From assembly GCA_964537685.1 (NCBI GenBank), contig CAZICM010000057.1, positions 1 through 61,590 on the forward strand: a stretch of DNA of 61,590 bases. The letters run 5' to 3'. Under the pieces are notes generated by a model. It did not search any database and was not told the DNA's origin. It saw only the letters and a list, made by a program, of their open reading frames with translations. The position numbers and the translations under genes are program-made. The DNA comes from CAZICM01 sp964537685. Lineage in GTDB: Bacteria; Myxococcota_A; Polyangia; Polyangiales; Polyangiaceae. How positions within the stretch are numbered: the first letter of the stretch is position 1; each line of letters opens with the position of its first letter. Of the stretch, positions 24,982-33,291 are shown in pieces.

Positions 24982-25818
24982 ATGTCCAACCATCTGTCCT
25001 ATCCGGCTGAACTTCAATCCCTGCTCGGCCAACTGCCCAATGTCAGCGTCAGTCCACAGGCCAAGAACTTTTTCCATGGTCTCATCGACGACCAGACCGC
25101 TCAAGAAGAAGGATGCCAGATTCATTCCTCCGCCGTCCTCGATGAGTTGATCCGTATCGTCCCGCCCACGCTTCCTTTTATCAATGCCTCAAAAATTCCA
25201 GGCTATGGTCCTGTACGGCTTAAGTATTTGCTCGATATGGGTCTGGAACTTGCCACACATGTACATGGGCACGATCAAGCGATGATCCATGCTGCAGGAG
25301 CGGGGGCCACCAAGGCCACGAGTCTAAAGGGAAGCCGGACCTTGAGGCGCACAGCCATACGGGTTCTCAAAAGCCTTGCGGGCAAAGACAAAGCCGCACT
25401 GGCCCGTTTGGATGAGGCGGCCTCCGAAGACAGGGAACGGCCCGATGAACGCGCCAGGGGATTGGATGCGCTGGCTGGTGAACTAGAGCGGATGCTGGCT
25501 CAGACGCCGGCGGATGTCGCGGCGGATTTGGGGCTCACATCGAGTCTTGTTGAGGAATTAAGGCAAAATGCCAAGGCCGTCTTGGGGGCGAGGTCGAGCG
25601 CGAAGGGATTGCGGGGAGATATTTCGTCGCTGTACAATGTGATGAATATCTTGGATGGGCGGGTGATATTTGAGCTGCGTATATTGCTGAGCGCGATGCG
25701 GGATGCGCGAAAGAGCGATGCGGCCATACCCGTCATTAAGGCTGGGCGGCTTCGGACGACGAAGAAGACGGCCAAGGCTGAAGCGCCTCCTGAAGGGTCG
25801 GTGCCGGCGCCGGGTTGA
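24982..25818 (+). CDS. Hypothetical helical protein with Lys/Ala tail
   Basis: 278 residues from ATG 24982; AGGAG lies about 7 bases upstream and favours this over ATG 24958. The protein looks all-helical and acidic, with a four-helix-like pattern, and ends in RTTKKTAKAEAPPEG. No signal peptide. Not recognised. It sits just after the repeat region and ends close to the convergent gene at 25852. Confidence 0.65.
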   Translation: MSNHLSYPAELQSLLGQLPNVSVSPQAKNFFHGLIDDQTAQEEGCQIHSSAVLDELIRIVPPTLPFINASKIPGYGPVRLKYLLDMGLELATHVHGHDQAMIHAAGAGATKATSLKGSRTLRRTAIRVLKSLAGKDKAALARLDEAASEDRERPDERARGLDALAGELERMLAQTPADVAADLGLTSSLVEELRQNAKAVLGARSSAKGLRGDISSLYNVMNILDGRVIFELRILLSAMRDARKSDAAIPVIKAGRLRTTKKTAKAEAPPEGSVPAPG

Positions 25819-25851
25819 GTGATCGTTCGACCGTTTTTTCTCCCTCACTCG

Positions 25852-26583
25852 CTATAGACCTTCCGGCCCCATGGGACAGAACTCTCGAGCCTCCCAGCGC
25901 TTCTGTCCCCGCGTCATCGCATCCAAATCCTCCGGCTCGGGATATTGATCCACGGCCTGGGCGCGCATCCACCCAGCCACGTACATCCATTCACGCCGAT
26001 ATACCGCGTCAAACGCAACATTTTTAAAGGGATTGTGCTCGGGCTGCGCCAATTGAAGCATCGCATCCGGTTGAGGCGGCCAGCGTTCTTCCTCAACGTG
26101 CCCCCATGTATCCCACCAGACACGGTCTTCTTTTTCAAGCTCGATGACCACAGGATCATCGGCCAGGAATACATGTTGGGCTCGCGCATGTATAACATGA
26201 ATCATGGTCCCACAAACCCCAGCCGTCAGGCATGCGGGGTCATCCCGGTGGTGGTACCCGACCAAAAGATTGGTGAAACCTGCATGGTAGAGAGCATCAG
26301 CCGAATCGGATTCATCTGGGAGATCGGGGGTGGCGTCTCTGTTATCGTGGAACCAGGCACCCAAATCGGCCAGAAGCAGCCGAATCCAAGCAGAACTGAG
26401 CAGCTTTTTCTCATAGATGGGCAAGTAACGCCCGCACAGATGAATGGCTGCCTGAAACTGCAGATCGGCTGGGAGGCCGTAGAGGATTTGGAAAGAGATT
26501 GACAAGAAATCTTCAGGCAACAACGGGGTTTTGGCAGCGGCGGCTTCGAGTGAATTGAGGAGGTTGTGGCGGCGGGTGTTCAT
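25852..26583 (-). CDS. Hypothetical protein
   Basis: 243 residues from ATG 26583, with GGGAGAAG about 8 bases upstream; the longer frame to 26685 runs into the neighbouring gene's end. A cytoplasmic-looking protein with a Leu/Ala-rich N-terminus and many Trp (WWDTWGHVEEERW, REWMYVAGWMR). Not recognised. It is likely the last gene of an operon with the three lipoprotein genes upstream. Confidence 0.55.
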   Translation of the reverse strand: MNTRRHNLLNSLEAAAAKTPLLPEDFLSISFQILYGLPADLQFQAAIHLCGRYLPIYEKKLLSSAWIRLLLADLGAWFHDNRDATPDLPDESDSADALYHAGFTNLLVGYHHRDDPACLTAGVCGTMIHVIHARAQHVFLADDPVVIELEKEDRVWWDTWGHVEEERWPPQPDAMLQLAQPEHNPFKNVAFDAVYRREWMYVAGWMRAQAVDQYPEPEDLDAMTRGQKRWEAREFCPMGPEGL

Positions 26584-26626
26584 GAAAAGCTTCTCCCAGC
26601 ACACTATCCACCAAGGCGGCGGAAGA

Positions 26627-27352
26627 TCACTCGCACCCATCGACCCGCGTTCGAGACTCGGCCTTGCCATCGACGCAAACCTCATACTTCACCTTCACAC
26701 GGCCCCTCTCGCAGGCGCCCCGCTTCTCGGAACCAGGCACCAAAAGCCCATCCGTCTCGCGATAACACTCGGACATTCCCGCTCCAAAAGAAAGGCTGCC
26801 GCTTTGGCACACAGACTCCGAGCATGGGGTCTCAGGACCTGTCTTTGCGCAAAAGGGTACGTCCTTGAAGTCACACGGCGCGCAATCGTAGAAGGCAAGC
26901 ACCGCATTGACCAGAGATTTGTCGCAGCTTTTTACGCATTGGGGTGGGCCGCCCTTGATTTCCTGCACGCAGATTCCATCCGGGCGGCATGCGGCTACCA
27001 GTGTGCGGTTGCTACCGCTCTCATCGCAGCGATAGAGCTGTCCTTGTTCGCAATGGAGCTCTTTGGGTTTGCATAGGGGCTGCGCGCAGACGCCTTGCAC
27101 ACAGCGCCGTCCTATTTTCCCGCAATCGAGCTCGGATGCCTTGCCATCGTCGCCGCAGACCTTTGCATGCAGGGCATCCGTGCAGGATGGGCTGCATAGG
27201 GCAAGATCAGGGGTGGTGGATAGTGTTGTCGTTGCGCTGTTTGCGCCTTCGCTGTTGGGTTTTTGTGTCCCGCTGTTGCGGCAGCCCGTCAGGGAGAGGA
27301 GGATAAGAAGAGCTTTGGCGATGCGTCCAGGGTTGAAGCGCTGATTGAGCAT
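26627..27352 (-). CDS. Cys-rich lipoprotein
   Basis: 241 residues, ATG 27352. Lipobox LSLTGC (Cys near 24). The mature part has about twenty-odd Cys arranged as repeated small loops (CSPSCTDALHAKVCGDDG; CGKIGRRCVQGVCAQPLCKP; CEQGQLYRCDESG; CRPDGICVQ), like the small Cys-rich repeats of myxobacterial surface lipoproteins. Function unknown. Gap to the next gene is 43 bp, suggesting cotranscription. Confidence 0.7.
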   Translation of the reverse strand: MLNQRFNPGRIAKALLILLSLTGCRNSGTQKPNSEGANSATTTLSTTPDLALCSPSCTDALHAKVCGDDGKASELDCGKIGRRCVQGVCAQPLCKPKELHCEQGQLYRCDESGSNRTLVAACRPDGICVQEIKGGPPQCVKSCDKSLVNAVLAFYDCAPCDFKDVPFCAKTGPETPCSESVCQSGSLSFGAGMSECYRETDGLLVPGSEKRGACERGRVKVKYEVCVDGKAESRTRVDGCE

Positions 27353-27404
27353 GTAGGCCGTTTATCATGCGAGCGCGGGCGGGCGCAATGTTTTTTAGAT
27401 ACAC

Positions 27405-27475
27405 GGCCGCCCTTCCCTCAAAGGATCACCAGGCAACCCCTCCCGGCGACCGCGCAACGCTGGATGGATCGCTCA
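27405..27475 (+). repeat. Degenerate copy of the 24.4-kb repeat unit
   Basis: GCCCTTCCCTCAAAGGATCACC (about 27409-27430) resembles the CCCTTCCCCCAAAGGACCACC of the tandem repeat at 24344, followed by CTGGATGGATCGCTC, similar to AGGATGGATCACC. It lies between the two lipoprotein genes on the minus strand and seems a decayed copy. Confidence 0.45.
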
Positions 27476-28030
27476 AGGCATGGGTGCCACAGAAGGGGCA
27501 GCAGAAGAACCGGCCGCTGCCGGAGCCTTATCCGTTCGGATGACATGGATAGGCAGTGCCGCAGCCATGCGGCCATCCTTCACACGTATTCGCAGCTCAG
27601 CATCAAAACAATCAGGCTTTGGCTGATCCTTGATCGTCTTTCCAAACAGCAAAAAATTCACGGTCGTTCCATACCATGAGCCAGGAGCAATTGTAATCAC
27701 TTGATCAGCCCGCGCAGGTGGATAAAAAGCATCCATCTCATAATACTCCAAGGGCTTCTTGGTATCGCATGTTTGCACGTTCCATATCTCGACATAAACA
27801 TATTCCATCATGCGCGCATCGATGATCAAGGGATCGACACTTGCACCCAGGAGTAGGCGGCCCTCAAAAACCTCGCCGTCAAACGAACTGAGCTTGAACT
27901 CCGCGAGGCCGCCTCGGAGTGGGGGTTTGGATGCATCGTGTGCACTGCTATTGTCTAAAGCAGGTGCGCAGGCCGCTAGGAGAAGGAGCGAAAGACGGGA
28001 TGCGCGCTTTGGGCCTAGGGTCATTGACAT
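27473..28030 (-). CDS. Hypothetical lipoprotein
   Basis: 185 residues from ATG 28030, with GGAG seven bases upstream. Lipobox LLAAC. The mature domain is a compact beta-rich piece (AEFKLSSFDGEVFEGRLLLG; YVYVEIWNVQTCDTK), followed by a Pro/Ala/Ser-rich end. The start lies within the end of the upstream gene (28021-28482), overlapping by 10 bp, which signals coupled translation. Function unknown. Confidence 0.65.
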   Translation of the reverse strand: MSMTLGPKRASRLSLLLLAACAPALDNSSAHDASKPPLRGGLAEFKLSSFDGEVFEGRLLLGASVDPLIIDARMMEYVYVEIWNVQTCDTKKPLEYYEMDAFYPPARADQVITIAPGSWYGTTVNFLLFGKTIKDQPKPDCFDAELRIRVKDGRMAAALPIHVIRTDKAPAAAGSSAAPSVAPMP

Positions 28031-28482
28031 TGAAGTTCTCCAGTATCGCCGGGGACGCCCTTGCCTTCGGAATGATGCCATCCGCATGCGTGGGCGAGTT
28101 CATGAACCATCATAAGCGCCTGACAGTAAGGAGAGCGCGGAAGCTGGCACCAATTGACTTCGTCCTTCGGCACTTCACAGGTTTGGGGACCTCGCCGAAC
28201 AAAACCTCCAACATCACCACCGCTCTGTTTGCTCCGGTCGATGCATTCAAGGTCCACGGGATGATCGCAGAGGACCTTAAGGTCTCCCCGGCACTTATGA
28301 ACCACACAGGACTTTAAGCAAAAATCCTCGATGCGATCGGCCACGGCCCAGCAGTCTTCGATTGTGGGCACATATTGGCAATGAGCAGGGGCGCGCATGG
28401 GAGTGCCAGCGGTAGAAGCGCAGGCGGATGCGATGAGCACGGCAAGCGAGGGTAATGCGATTCGATACAGCCATCGCGGCAT
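28021..28482 (-). CDS. Small Cys-rich lipoprotein with metzincin-type motif
   Basis: 153 residues, ATG 28482. Lipobox ASAC. The mature region has about ten Cys and ends with MVHELAHACGWHHSEG. HELAHACGWHH fits HExxHxxGxxH, the zinc-binding signature of metzincin metalloproteases. At 153 residues the protein is shorter than most metzincins, so it is either a minimal protease or a protein with a relic. Its stop overlaps the start of the next gene. Confidence 0.65.
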   Translation of the reverse strand: MPRWLYRIALPSLAVLIASACASTAGTPMRAPAHCQYVPTIEDCWAVADRIEDFCLKSCVVHKCRGDLKVLCDHPVDLECIDRSKQSGGDVGGFVRRGPQTCEVPKDEVNWCQLPRSPYCQALMMVHELAHACGWHHSEGKGVPGDTGELQCQ

Positions 28483-28560
28483 GGGGTGCTCTGTGTGTTT
28501 TTTACGACAAGGGAGACAAGAAAGACAACGCGCCGAATGCGCCTCGCCCCATGCATGGGC

Positions 28561-29832
28561 CTACATCGACGCGGCCGATCGCCGGGCCGTCGCGGGCTTC
28601 GGCTCTTCTTCCTTCGGCTTTAGCTTCATATAAATCGTGTCGAGAAACACCGATGTCGTGAAATAAAAATTCGCATCGGGGCTATAGAAAATAACGCGCC
28701 GCTGACCATCCGAACCCAGTTGGCGCGTGGTGTTGTTGTAGCCTATCGTCGCATTCACCAAACCATAGAAGGTGTAGTTTAATCCGATATCAAATCCCAC
28801 CGCGGGAATAACTTCATTGGCGGATTGACCCGTTGTGTCGGCTACACCCGCAACATCCGCGCAGCCCGTGGCCAGTTGCACGCAGTCCACTTGGCTAAGC
28901 CCAGCCCGGAAGGGTATCTGGACTTGATAGCTGTTGGCCAGCGATAACCCGCCCACAATGTCCAGCCAGTACCCAATGCTCATCGCCAGCGTGTTCCGCG
29001 CAAAGGGTACGCCGTTCAGTACGTCGTTCGTGCTCCCAAACGATGTAAAGGTCTGACGGGGTATGTTTACATCGGGATTCGTCGGAACATTCGAGCGCGA
29101 AAAGAGATGCTGCCAGCTTAGGCCGCCCGAGACGAATACGCTGGAAAACCATGTGCCATCATAGAAAGGGATATTGGCGTTGCCGCCCAAGCCAAGCACC
29201 GTCGTTAAATACCGGCCCTGGCCAGAGCTCGATGGCGAGCTGGGGAATATAAGCTGAGCCCGCGGACCTGCGAGAACCGATAATCCGCTTTCCTTGCGAA
29301 CCAGCGTGCGGTTATAGGCGCTCTGTAGCGCGATATCGCCAATCTGGGTTTCATTGCGCTCTGTCGTGCTATCGCTGTTCGTTAGCTCGACCGTCCAGGG
29401 AATGTTTAAACCCACCCACGCCCAGTCTTGCTTCGTGTTGATAAATGAATAACGCGGGGTCAGCGAGAAATCCCAGGTGTAGACTTCATCGTCGTTGCTG
29501 ATGTAGTCGCGGCCCACGCCGATGATTTTGGCCGATGCAGTGTGGGTCCAGGTAAACCAACTGAGGCGGAATGGGTTGTTCGATGCGCCTAGACCAATGG
29601 CCGCGCCGCCGCTGGCCGTTTTCTTGGCTTTGGGATCGTCTTTGGGCTTCGTTGTGTCGGCCGAGGCATTTGGAGCCGCAGCGCCGGCAACAGCGGGCGC
29701 AGGCGATGCGGGCGATGGGGAAGGAGCGCCGGGAGCCGGCTGAGCTTGTTGCCCAAATGCCGCGGTGACATTCACCATCATGCCGGCTGTGATTGCAATC
29801 GTCGTCAACAGCCGCTTTTTGCCGATCCGCAT
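28561..29832 (-). CDS. Outer membrane beta-barrel-like protein
   Basis: 423 residues from ATG 29832 (the frame is open upstream to 29955 but family-like sequence begins here with a signal peptide ending near AAFGQ). An Ala/Pro/Lys linker of about 50 residues leads to a beta-strand-rich barrel-like body (FRLSWFTWTHTASA; YSFINTKQDWAWVGLN; QIGDIALQSAYNRTL; TTSVFLDTIYMKLKP). The end has EEEPKPATARR rather than an aromatic residue, so the barrel may have a short periplasmic tail. Function unknown; possibly a transporter-like porin. Confidence 0.6.
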   Translation of the reverse strand: MRIGKKRLLTTIAITAGMMVNVTAAFGQQAQPAPGAPSPSPASPAPAVAGAAAPNASADTTKPKDDPKAKKTASGGAAIGLGASNNPFRLSWFTWTHTASAKIIGVGRDYISNDDEVYTWDFSLTPRYSFINTKQDWAWVGLNIPWTVELTNSDSTTERNETQIGDIALQSAYNRTLVRKESGLSVLAGPRAQLIFPSSPSSSGQGRYLTTVLGLGGNANIPFYDGTWFSSVFVSGGLSWQHLFSRSNVPTNPDVNIPRQTFTSFGSTNDVLNGVPFARNTLAMSIGYWLDIVGGLSLANSYQVQIPFRAGLSQVDCVQLATGCADVAGVADTTGQSANEVIPAVGFDIGLNYTFYGLVNATIGYNNTTRQLGSDGQRRVIFYSPDANFYFTTSVFLDTIYMKLKPKEEEPKPATARRSAASM

Positions 29833-30088
29833 CGCCCAAACCTCAACCCGGAAAAAATGTTGCCTTCGGTCCAGGCCCCAAGGCCCAGTGCCGCACCGCC
29901 CAGGAAAGCAGAAATCGTACCTAGGCGCGGTACGCCGATAAATACGGGGCGTCAATCAAAAAATAGGGCGGCCGTTAGGGCATTAACGTGGGCCGGTGTC
30001 GGGATGCTAACGGTCTCGCTTTTCGCTTGCCTGTCGCTTCTTCATGCGGGCTCCTTGTATGCTCGTTCTCTCTTTTCACGAGGCGTTT

Positions 30089-31378
30089 ATGATATCAAAA
30101 CCGGCCGATAAGCTTCTGTTGCGCGTGATTCTTCAAGCCCTTGGATTGGGCGGACTTAGCGCGATTTCCGCTTCCTGCGGCGGCGGTGTGGTGGTCGATG
30201 ACTCGAGCGGCACCAGCTCTTCGTCGGCTTCTTCCTCGAGCAGCGGCGAGCCTGTGATGTGCGGCGGAACGCCGGCTTATGGCGAGTTTGTAATGGTGTG
30301 CGTGCCTATGGACGGCGATTTTTGTCCTCCGGGCGAGTGGCCCGCGGTCTTGAATGAATTGGCCTCCAAACAAGGCGTGTGCGCCGAGCAAAACTTCGGC
30401 GATTGCTGCAATCAGCCCGCTCTGACCAAGCCGGTCTGCGATCAGCCGCCGGGTGTCAATGATTGCTGTTACCAGGCCGTAAAAGTCGATTTCGGCGCAT
30501 GTATCGGGCGCCCCTTTCAGGTCGAGGGCACGGCGCGCACCGCCGAACCGGAATATCGAACAGATTGGACAGCTCCAATAGCGGATTCGATTTCAAGCGA
30601 ATTGGACTCCATTACCAAGGCCGCACTCGCTCAGGCTTGGCTTCGTCAAGCGAGGGATGAACATGCTTCGGTGGCCGCCTTTGCCCGCCTTTCGCTCGAG
30701 CTGCTGGCGATTGCGGCGCCTCCTTCGCTGTTGCGCGGGGCTCAGCAGGCGATGGGCGACGAGATTCGCCATGCCGAACTCGCCTTTGGAATCGCTTCGT
30801 ATTTCAGCGATGAAACGCTGGGACCAGGACCTCTTCCGGTGGATGGAGCGCTGCCCCGGCCCACGCTGCGCGATGTGGCGATTTCGGCGGTGCGCGAAGG
30901 CTGCATTGGAGAAACCATCGGCGCCGCGCTCGCTCAGCAAGCCGCGCTGGAATGCACCGACAGCGCCTTAAAAGAAGCGCTCGAACAGATCGCCGCGGAT
31001 GAAATCAATCATGCCGCGCTTTCATTTCAGATTGTTGCCTTTGCGCTCGGCCGCGATCCACAGCTTCGGGGAGCGATTCAAATAGCCTTTGAAGACAGGC
31101 CCGAATGGCCCTTTTCACCGAGAATGCCAGGCATCAATGAACAGCTCTTCCGCGCCCATGGCCAATGGCTGCCCGATGATGCGCGCACCGCCGCCGAACA
31201 AACCTTCGAACAAGTCATTCAGCCCATTGCCCGCGCGCTGCTCAGCGCCGAAATCCCTTCAGCGCCCCTTGCTCCGAAAGACCGCGCGCCCGACGAAAAA
31301 AGGCCCCATTTGCACGATGAACTCCGAAGTTTGGCGGGTCTTGCGCATGGCCTGAACAAGATGGGAGAGCGGGTATAA
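30089..31378 (+). CDS. Lipoprotein with ferritin-like domain
   Basis: 429 residues from ATG 30089 (the frame extends to 30044). Signal with ISASCGGG. A Ser-rich linker leads to a Cys-rich domain (MCGGTPAYGEF; FGDCCNQPALTKPVC; GVNDCCYQAVKVDFGACIG) and from about residue 180 a ferritin-like four-helix domain with diiron-like ligands (ARDEHASVAAFARLSLELLA; MGDEIRHAELAFGI; EGCIGETIGAALAQQ; ADEINHAALSFQI). So this is a periplasmic or surface protein with a diiron-type domain. The last 120 bp overlap the convergent chlorite dismutase-family gene. Confidence 0.75.
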   Translation: MISKPADKLLLRVILQALGLGGLSAISASCGGGVVVDDSSGTSSSSASSSSSGEPVMCGGTPAYGEFVMVCVPMDGDFCPPGEWPAVLNELASKQGVCAEQNFGDCCNQPALTKPVCDQPPGVNDCCYQAVKVDFGACIGRPFQVEGTARTAEPEYRTDWTAPIADSISSELDSITKAALAQAWLRQARDEHASVAAFARLSLELLAIAAPPSLLRGAQQAMGDEIRHAELAFGIASYFSDETLGPGPLPVDGALPRPTLRDVAISAVREGCIGETIGAALAQQAALECTDSALKEALEQIAADEINHAALSFQIVAFALGRDPQLRGAIQIAFEDRPEWPFSPRMPGINEQLFRAHGQWLPDDARTAAEQTFEQVIQPIARALLSAEIPSAPLAPKDRAPDEKRPHLHDELRSLAGLAHGLNKMGERV

Positions 31379-32017
31379 ATCCTTGCCCACCAAGCCCAGC
31401 AAAAACTCATTGTCGTTGGCATCCAAGCCATGGCAGGCCAGCCGGATATCGTGCCCCAAATCCTGCGATCCATAGGCTCGGCCAATCGTTCCATGCTCGC
31501 GCATAATCGCGCCCTGCTCTTTGGCGTCGAGCTTCATAAACGCGCCGCTTCTCCGCAGCGGATACCACACCGCCCAGGGCCACGCGGCATTCAGCGCCGT
31601 GCGGATAGGCCGCTCGATCAGCCATTCTTCTAAATCCTGCTCAAATCCCGTCGAATACGAGCGTCCTATCATCGTATATTCGGGCACAAGCTTAAGAGCT
31701 CCCGCATCCACGCTGTTCACCGCCCTGCGCACAGGCCCTACAAACACCGATGGATCTTCACTCCATGTGAGCAATCCAATCCCCTTGGGATGGTTCACAT
31801 CTTCATAAACGACCGTTCCCACACCTTGACCGGACACATAATTTCCGAGCGTGCTCACCATCTGCTCGGGATGCGCGCCATCGCCGCAGTGAAACACCAA
31901 AAGCTGCATAAAAAGCCGGCGATCGAGCGTTTGAGGCTGCCCTTGTTTAGGGGCTCCCCGTTCGCTGATATCGATGGTGGGCAATTCTTGGCCATGACCG
32001 TAGGAAGGATCGCTCAT
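31259..32017 (-). CDS. Chlorite dismutase-family heme protein (HemQ-like)
   Basis: 252 residues. Carries the family pattern: EEWLIERPIRT, WPWAVWYPLRRSGAFMKLDA, MREHGTIGRAYGSQDLG, CHGLDANDNEFLLGL, AMRKTRQTSEFIVQMGPFFV. The His in EHGTIGR is the likely proximal heme ligand. It may be a coproheme decarboxylase (HemQ) or a related dismutase/peroxidase; no heme biosynthesis genes lie nearby. Its 3' 120 bp lie antisense to the ferritin-like lipoprotein. It is followed 9 bp away by the thioredoxin-like pseudogene. Confidence 0.85.
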   Translation of the reverse strand: MSDPSYGHGQELPTIDISERGAPKQGQPQTLDRRLFMQLLVFHCGDGAHPEQMVSTLGNYVSGQGVGTVVYEDVNHPKGIGLLTWSEDPSVFVGPVRRAVNSVDAGALKLVPEYTMIGRSYSTGFEQDLEEWLIERPIRTALNAAWPWAVWYPLRRSGAFMKLDAKEQGAIMREHGTIGRAYGSQDLGHDIRLACHGLDANDNEFLLGLVGKDLYPLSHLVQAMRKTRQTSEFIVQMGPFFVGRAVFRSKGR

Positions 32018-32026
32018 GGCGCGGGC

Positions 32027-33276
32027 TCATAGCGGCGTAGATGCGGGGAAGCAAGCTTCAATCAGGTGCGTTTCGAAAGTGATCCTCGCAATTGTTTTTG
32101 TTTTCGCCTTGAAGCTTTTGGCATTGAAGCTGAAAGCGCTGCCGAAGCTGCTGAATATCCCGCGGATCACCGGGCAGGGATTGACTTTGGCATGCAGCGC
32201 AAAATCGTTAGCCATCCATTGCAATTTAGAGGCCCTGCCCTGCGCGGTTTTCCTCGCTTTTTCCGACCAGGCCAGGGCTTCATCCATACGGCCGAGCTGT
32301 TCTTCGAGCGAAGCGAGGCTTGAATACGAATACCATGGTGTTTTGGATGTATTCGCATCTTCGATGAGCAGCGCCCTTGCCCTTTCGGCATCGCCGAGCC
32401 GCTTTAGAAAAAAGGCTGCATGACCCAGGAGCGCATGCCGTTCGGGCGAAGCCTGATGCCGGGCGAGCAAGCTTTGAATACGCTCGATCCACTGGGTTCG
32501 AAGCGCATCCCTGAGCGCGCCTTCTTGTTCGGCGAATTCCAAGCCTGGACCGAGCGAGAGGAGCTGAATTTCGGCATTGGCCTTGGGATGCGCGGCAATG
32601 GAATCGGCGGCCTTGAGCCATTGTTTTTTTAGAGCGGAATACGCCTCGCCCCGCTCGCTTCCAAAACGCCACTCGAGGGCCGGTTTTGTCCATGTGCATA
32701 CAAAGACGCGGGCGGCCCAGGCTGTATCCGCATTGAGCAGAATCGAATGGAAGAGCGCGGGTGCCTTGGCTTTAAGCGAAGAGGCTGGCTCCATCACGGA
32801 AGCCTCTAAAAGCGCCGCCGCGAACACGGCTTCTTCCTTGGAGAGGCCGGCCTTTTTTGCGCGTTCCCAAGCGATTTCCAACAGCGATCGAAGCCGTTCG
32901 GGCGCAAAACGATGCGGAGGCAGCACGGCGAAATCGAGCGAGGCAAAGAGCCGAAGCGCTTCGGGGGAACTTTGGCCTTCGGTCTCGAGAGAGCGTAAAG
33001 CGCTTTCAAATGAGGCATTTTTTGAACTTGACCAATAGAGCGTCAGCGCCTCGCCAAACTCATCCAAAGACAGCGTGGTCTGAAGGCGTCCAAATACACA
33101 GGAACGAAAGACTTCATCCATTCGGCAAAGCTCGGCGTAGAAAAAATACGGGCCTTGAGTTCGTTACAAGGCGGGCACCACACGGCGCCCCAATATAAAA
33201 AAACCGGCTTTTGAAGGTCTTTTGCGAGCTTCAACGCTTCGGCCGGAGAGCCCGTGACAAAGGGCGGCGAAGACAA
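32027..33276 (-). pseudogene. Broken thioredoxin-fold protein gene
   Basis: The TTG at 33276 opens a 77-codon frame that is a clear thioredoxin start: ALAKD..KPVFLYWGAVWCPPCNELKARIF (WCPPC active site) and FVPVYLDA. The frame then runs into a stop at 33043. In another frame the gene continues as GRLQTTLSLDEFGEALTLYW and so on for some 330 more residues, with helical, TPR-like features typical of the second half of this family. The middle of the thioredoxin fold (the cis-Pro segment) is missing. This looks like an internal deletion of a non-multiple-of-three length, near 33060. The ORF starting at 33121 could still yield the C-terminal part alone. The gene is coupled to the upstream lipoprotein gene (15 bp). 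Confidence 0.65.
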
Positions 33277-33291
33277 ATCTCCACCTCTTCG

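Noticed and set aside
29915..29935. GTACC/GGTAC small inverted repeat upstream of the OMP gene
   Set aside because: Five to six base pairs only, expected by chance; no promoter match.
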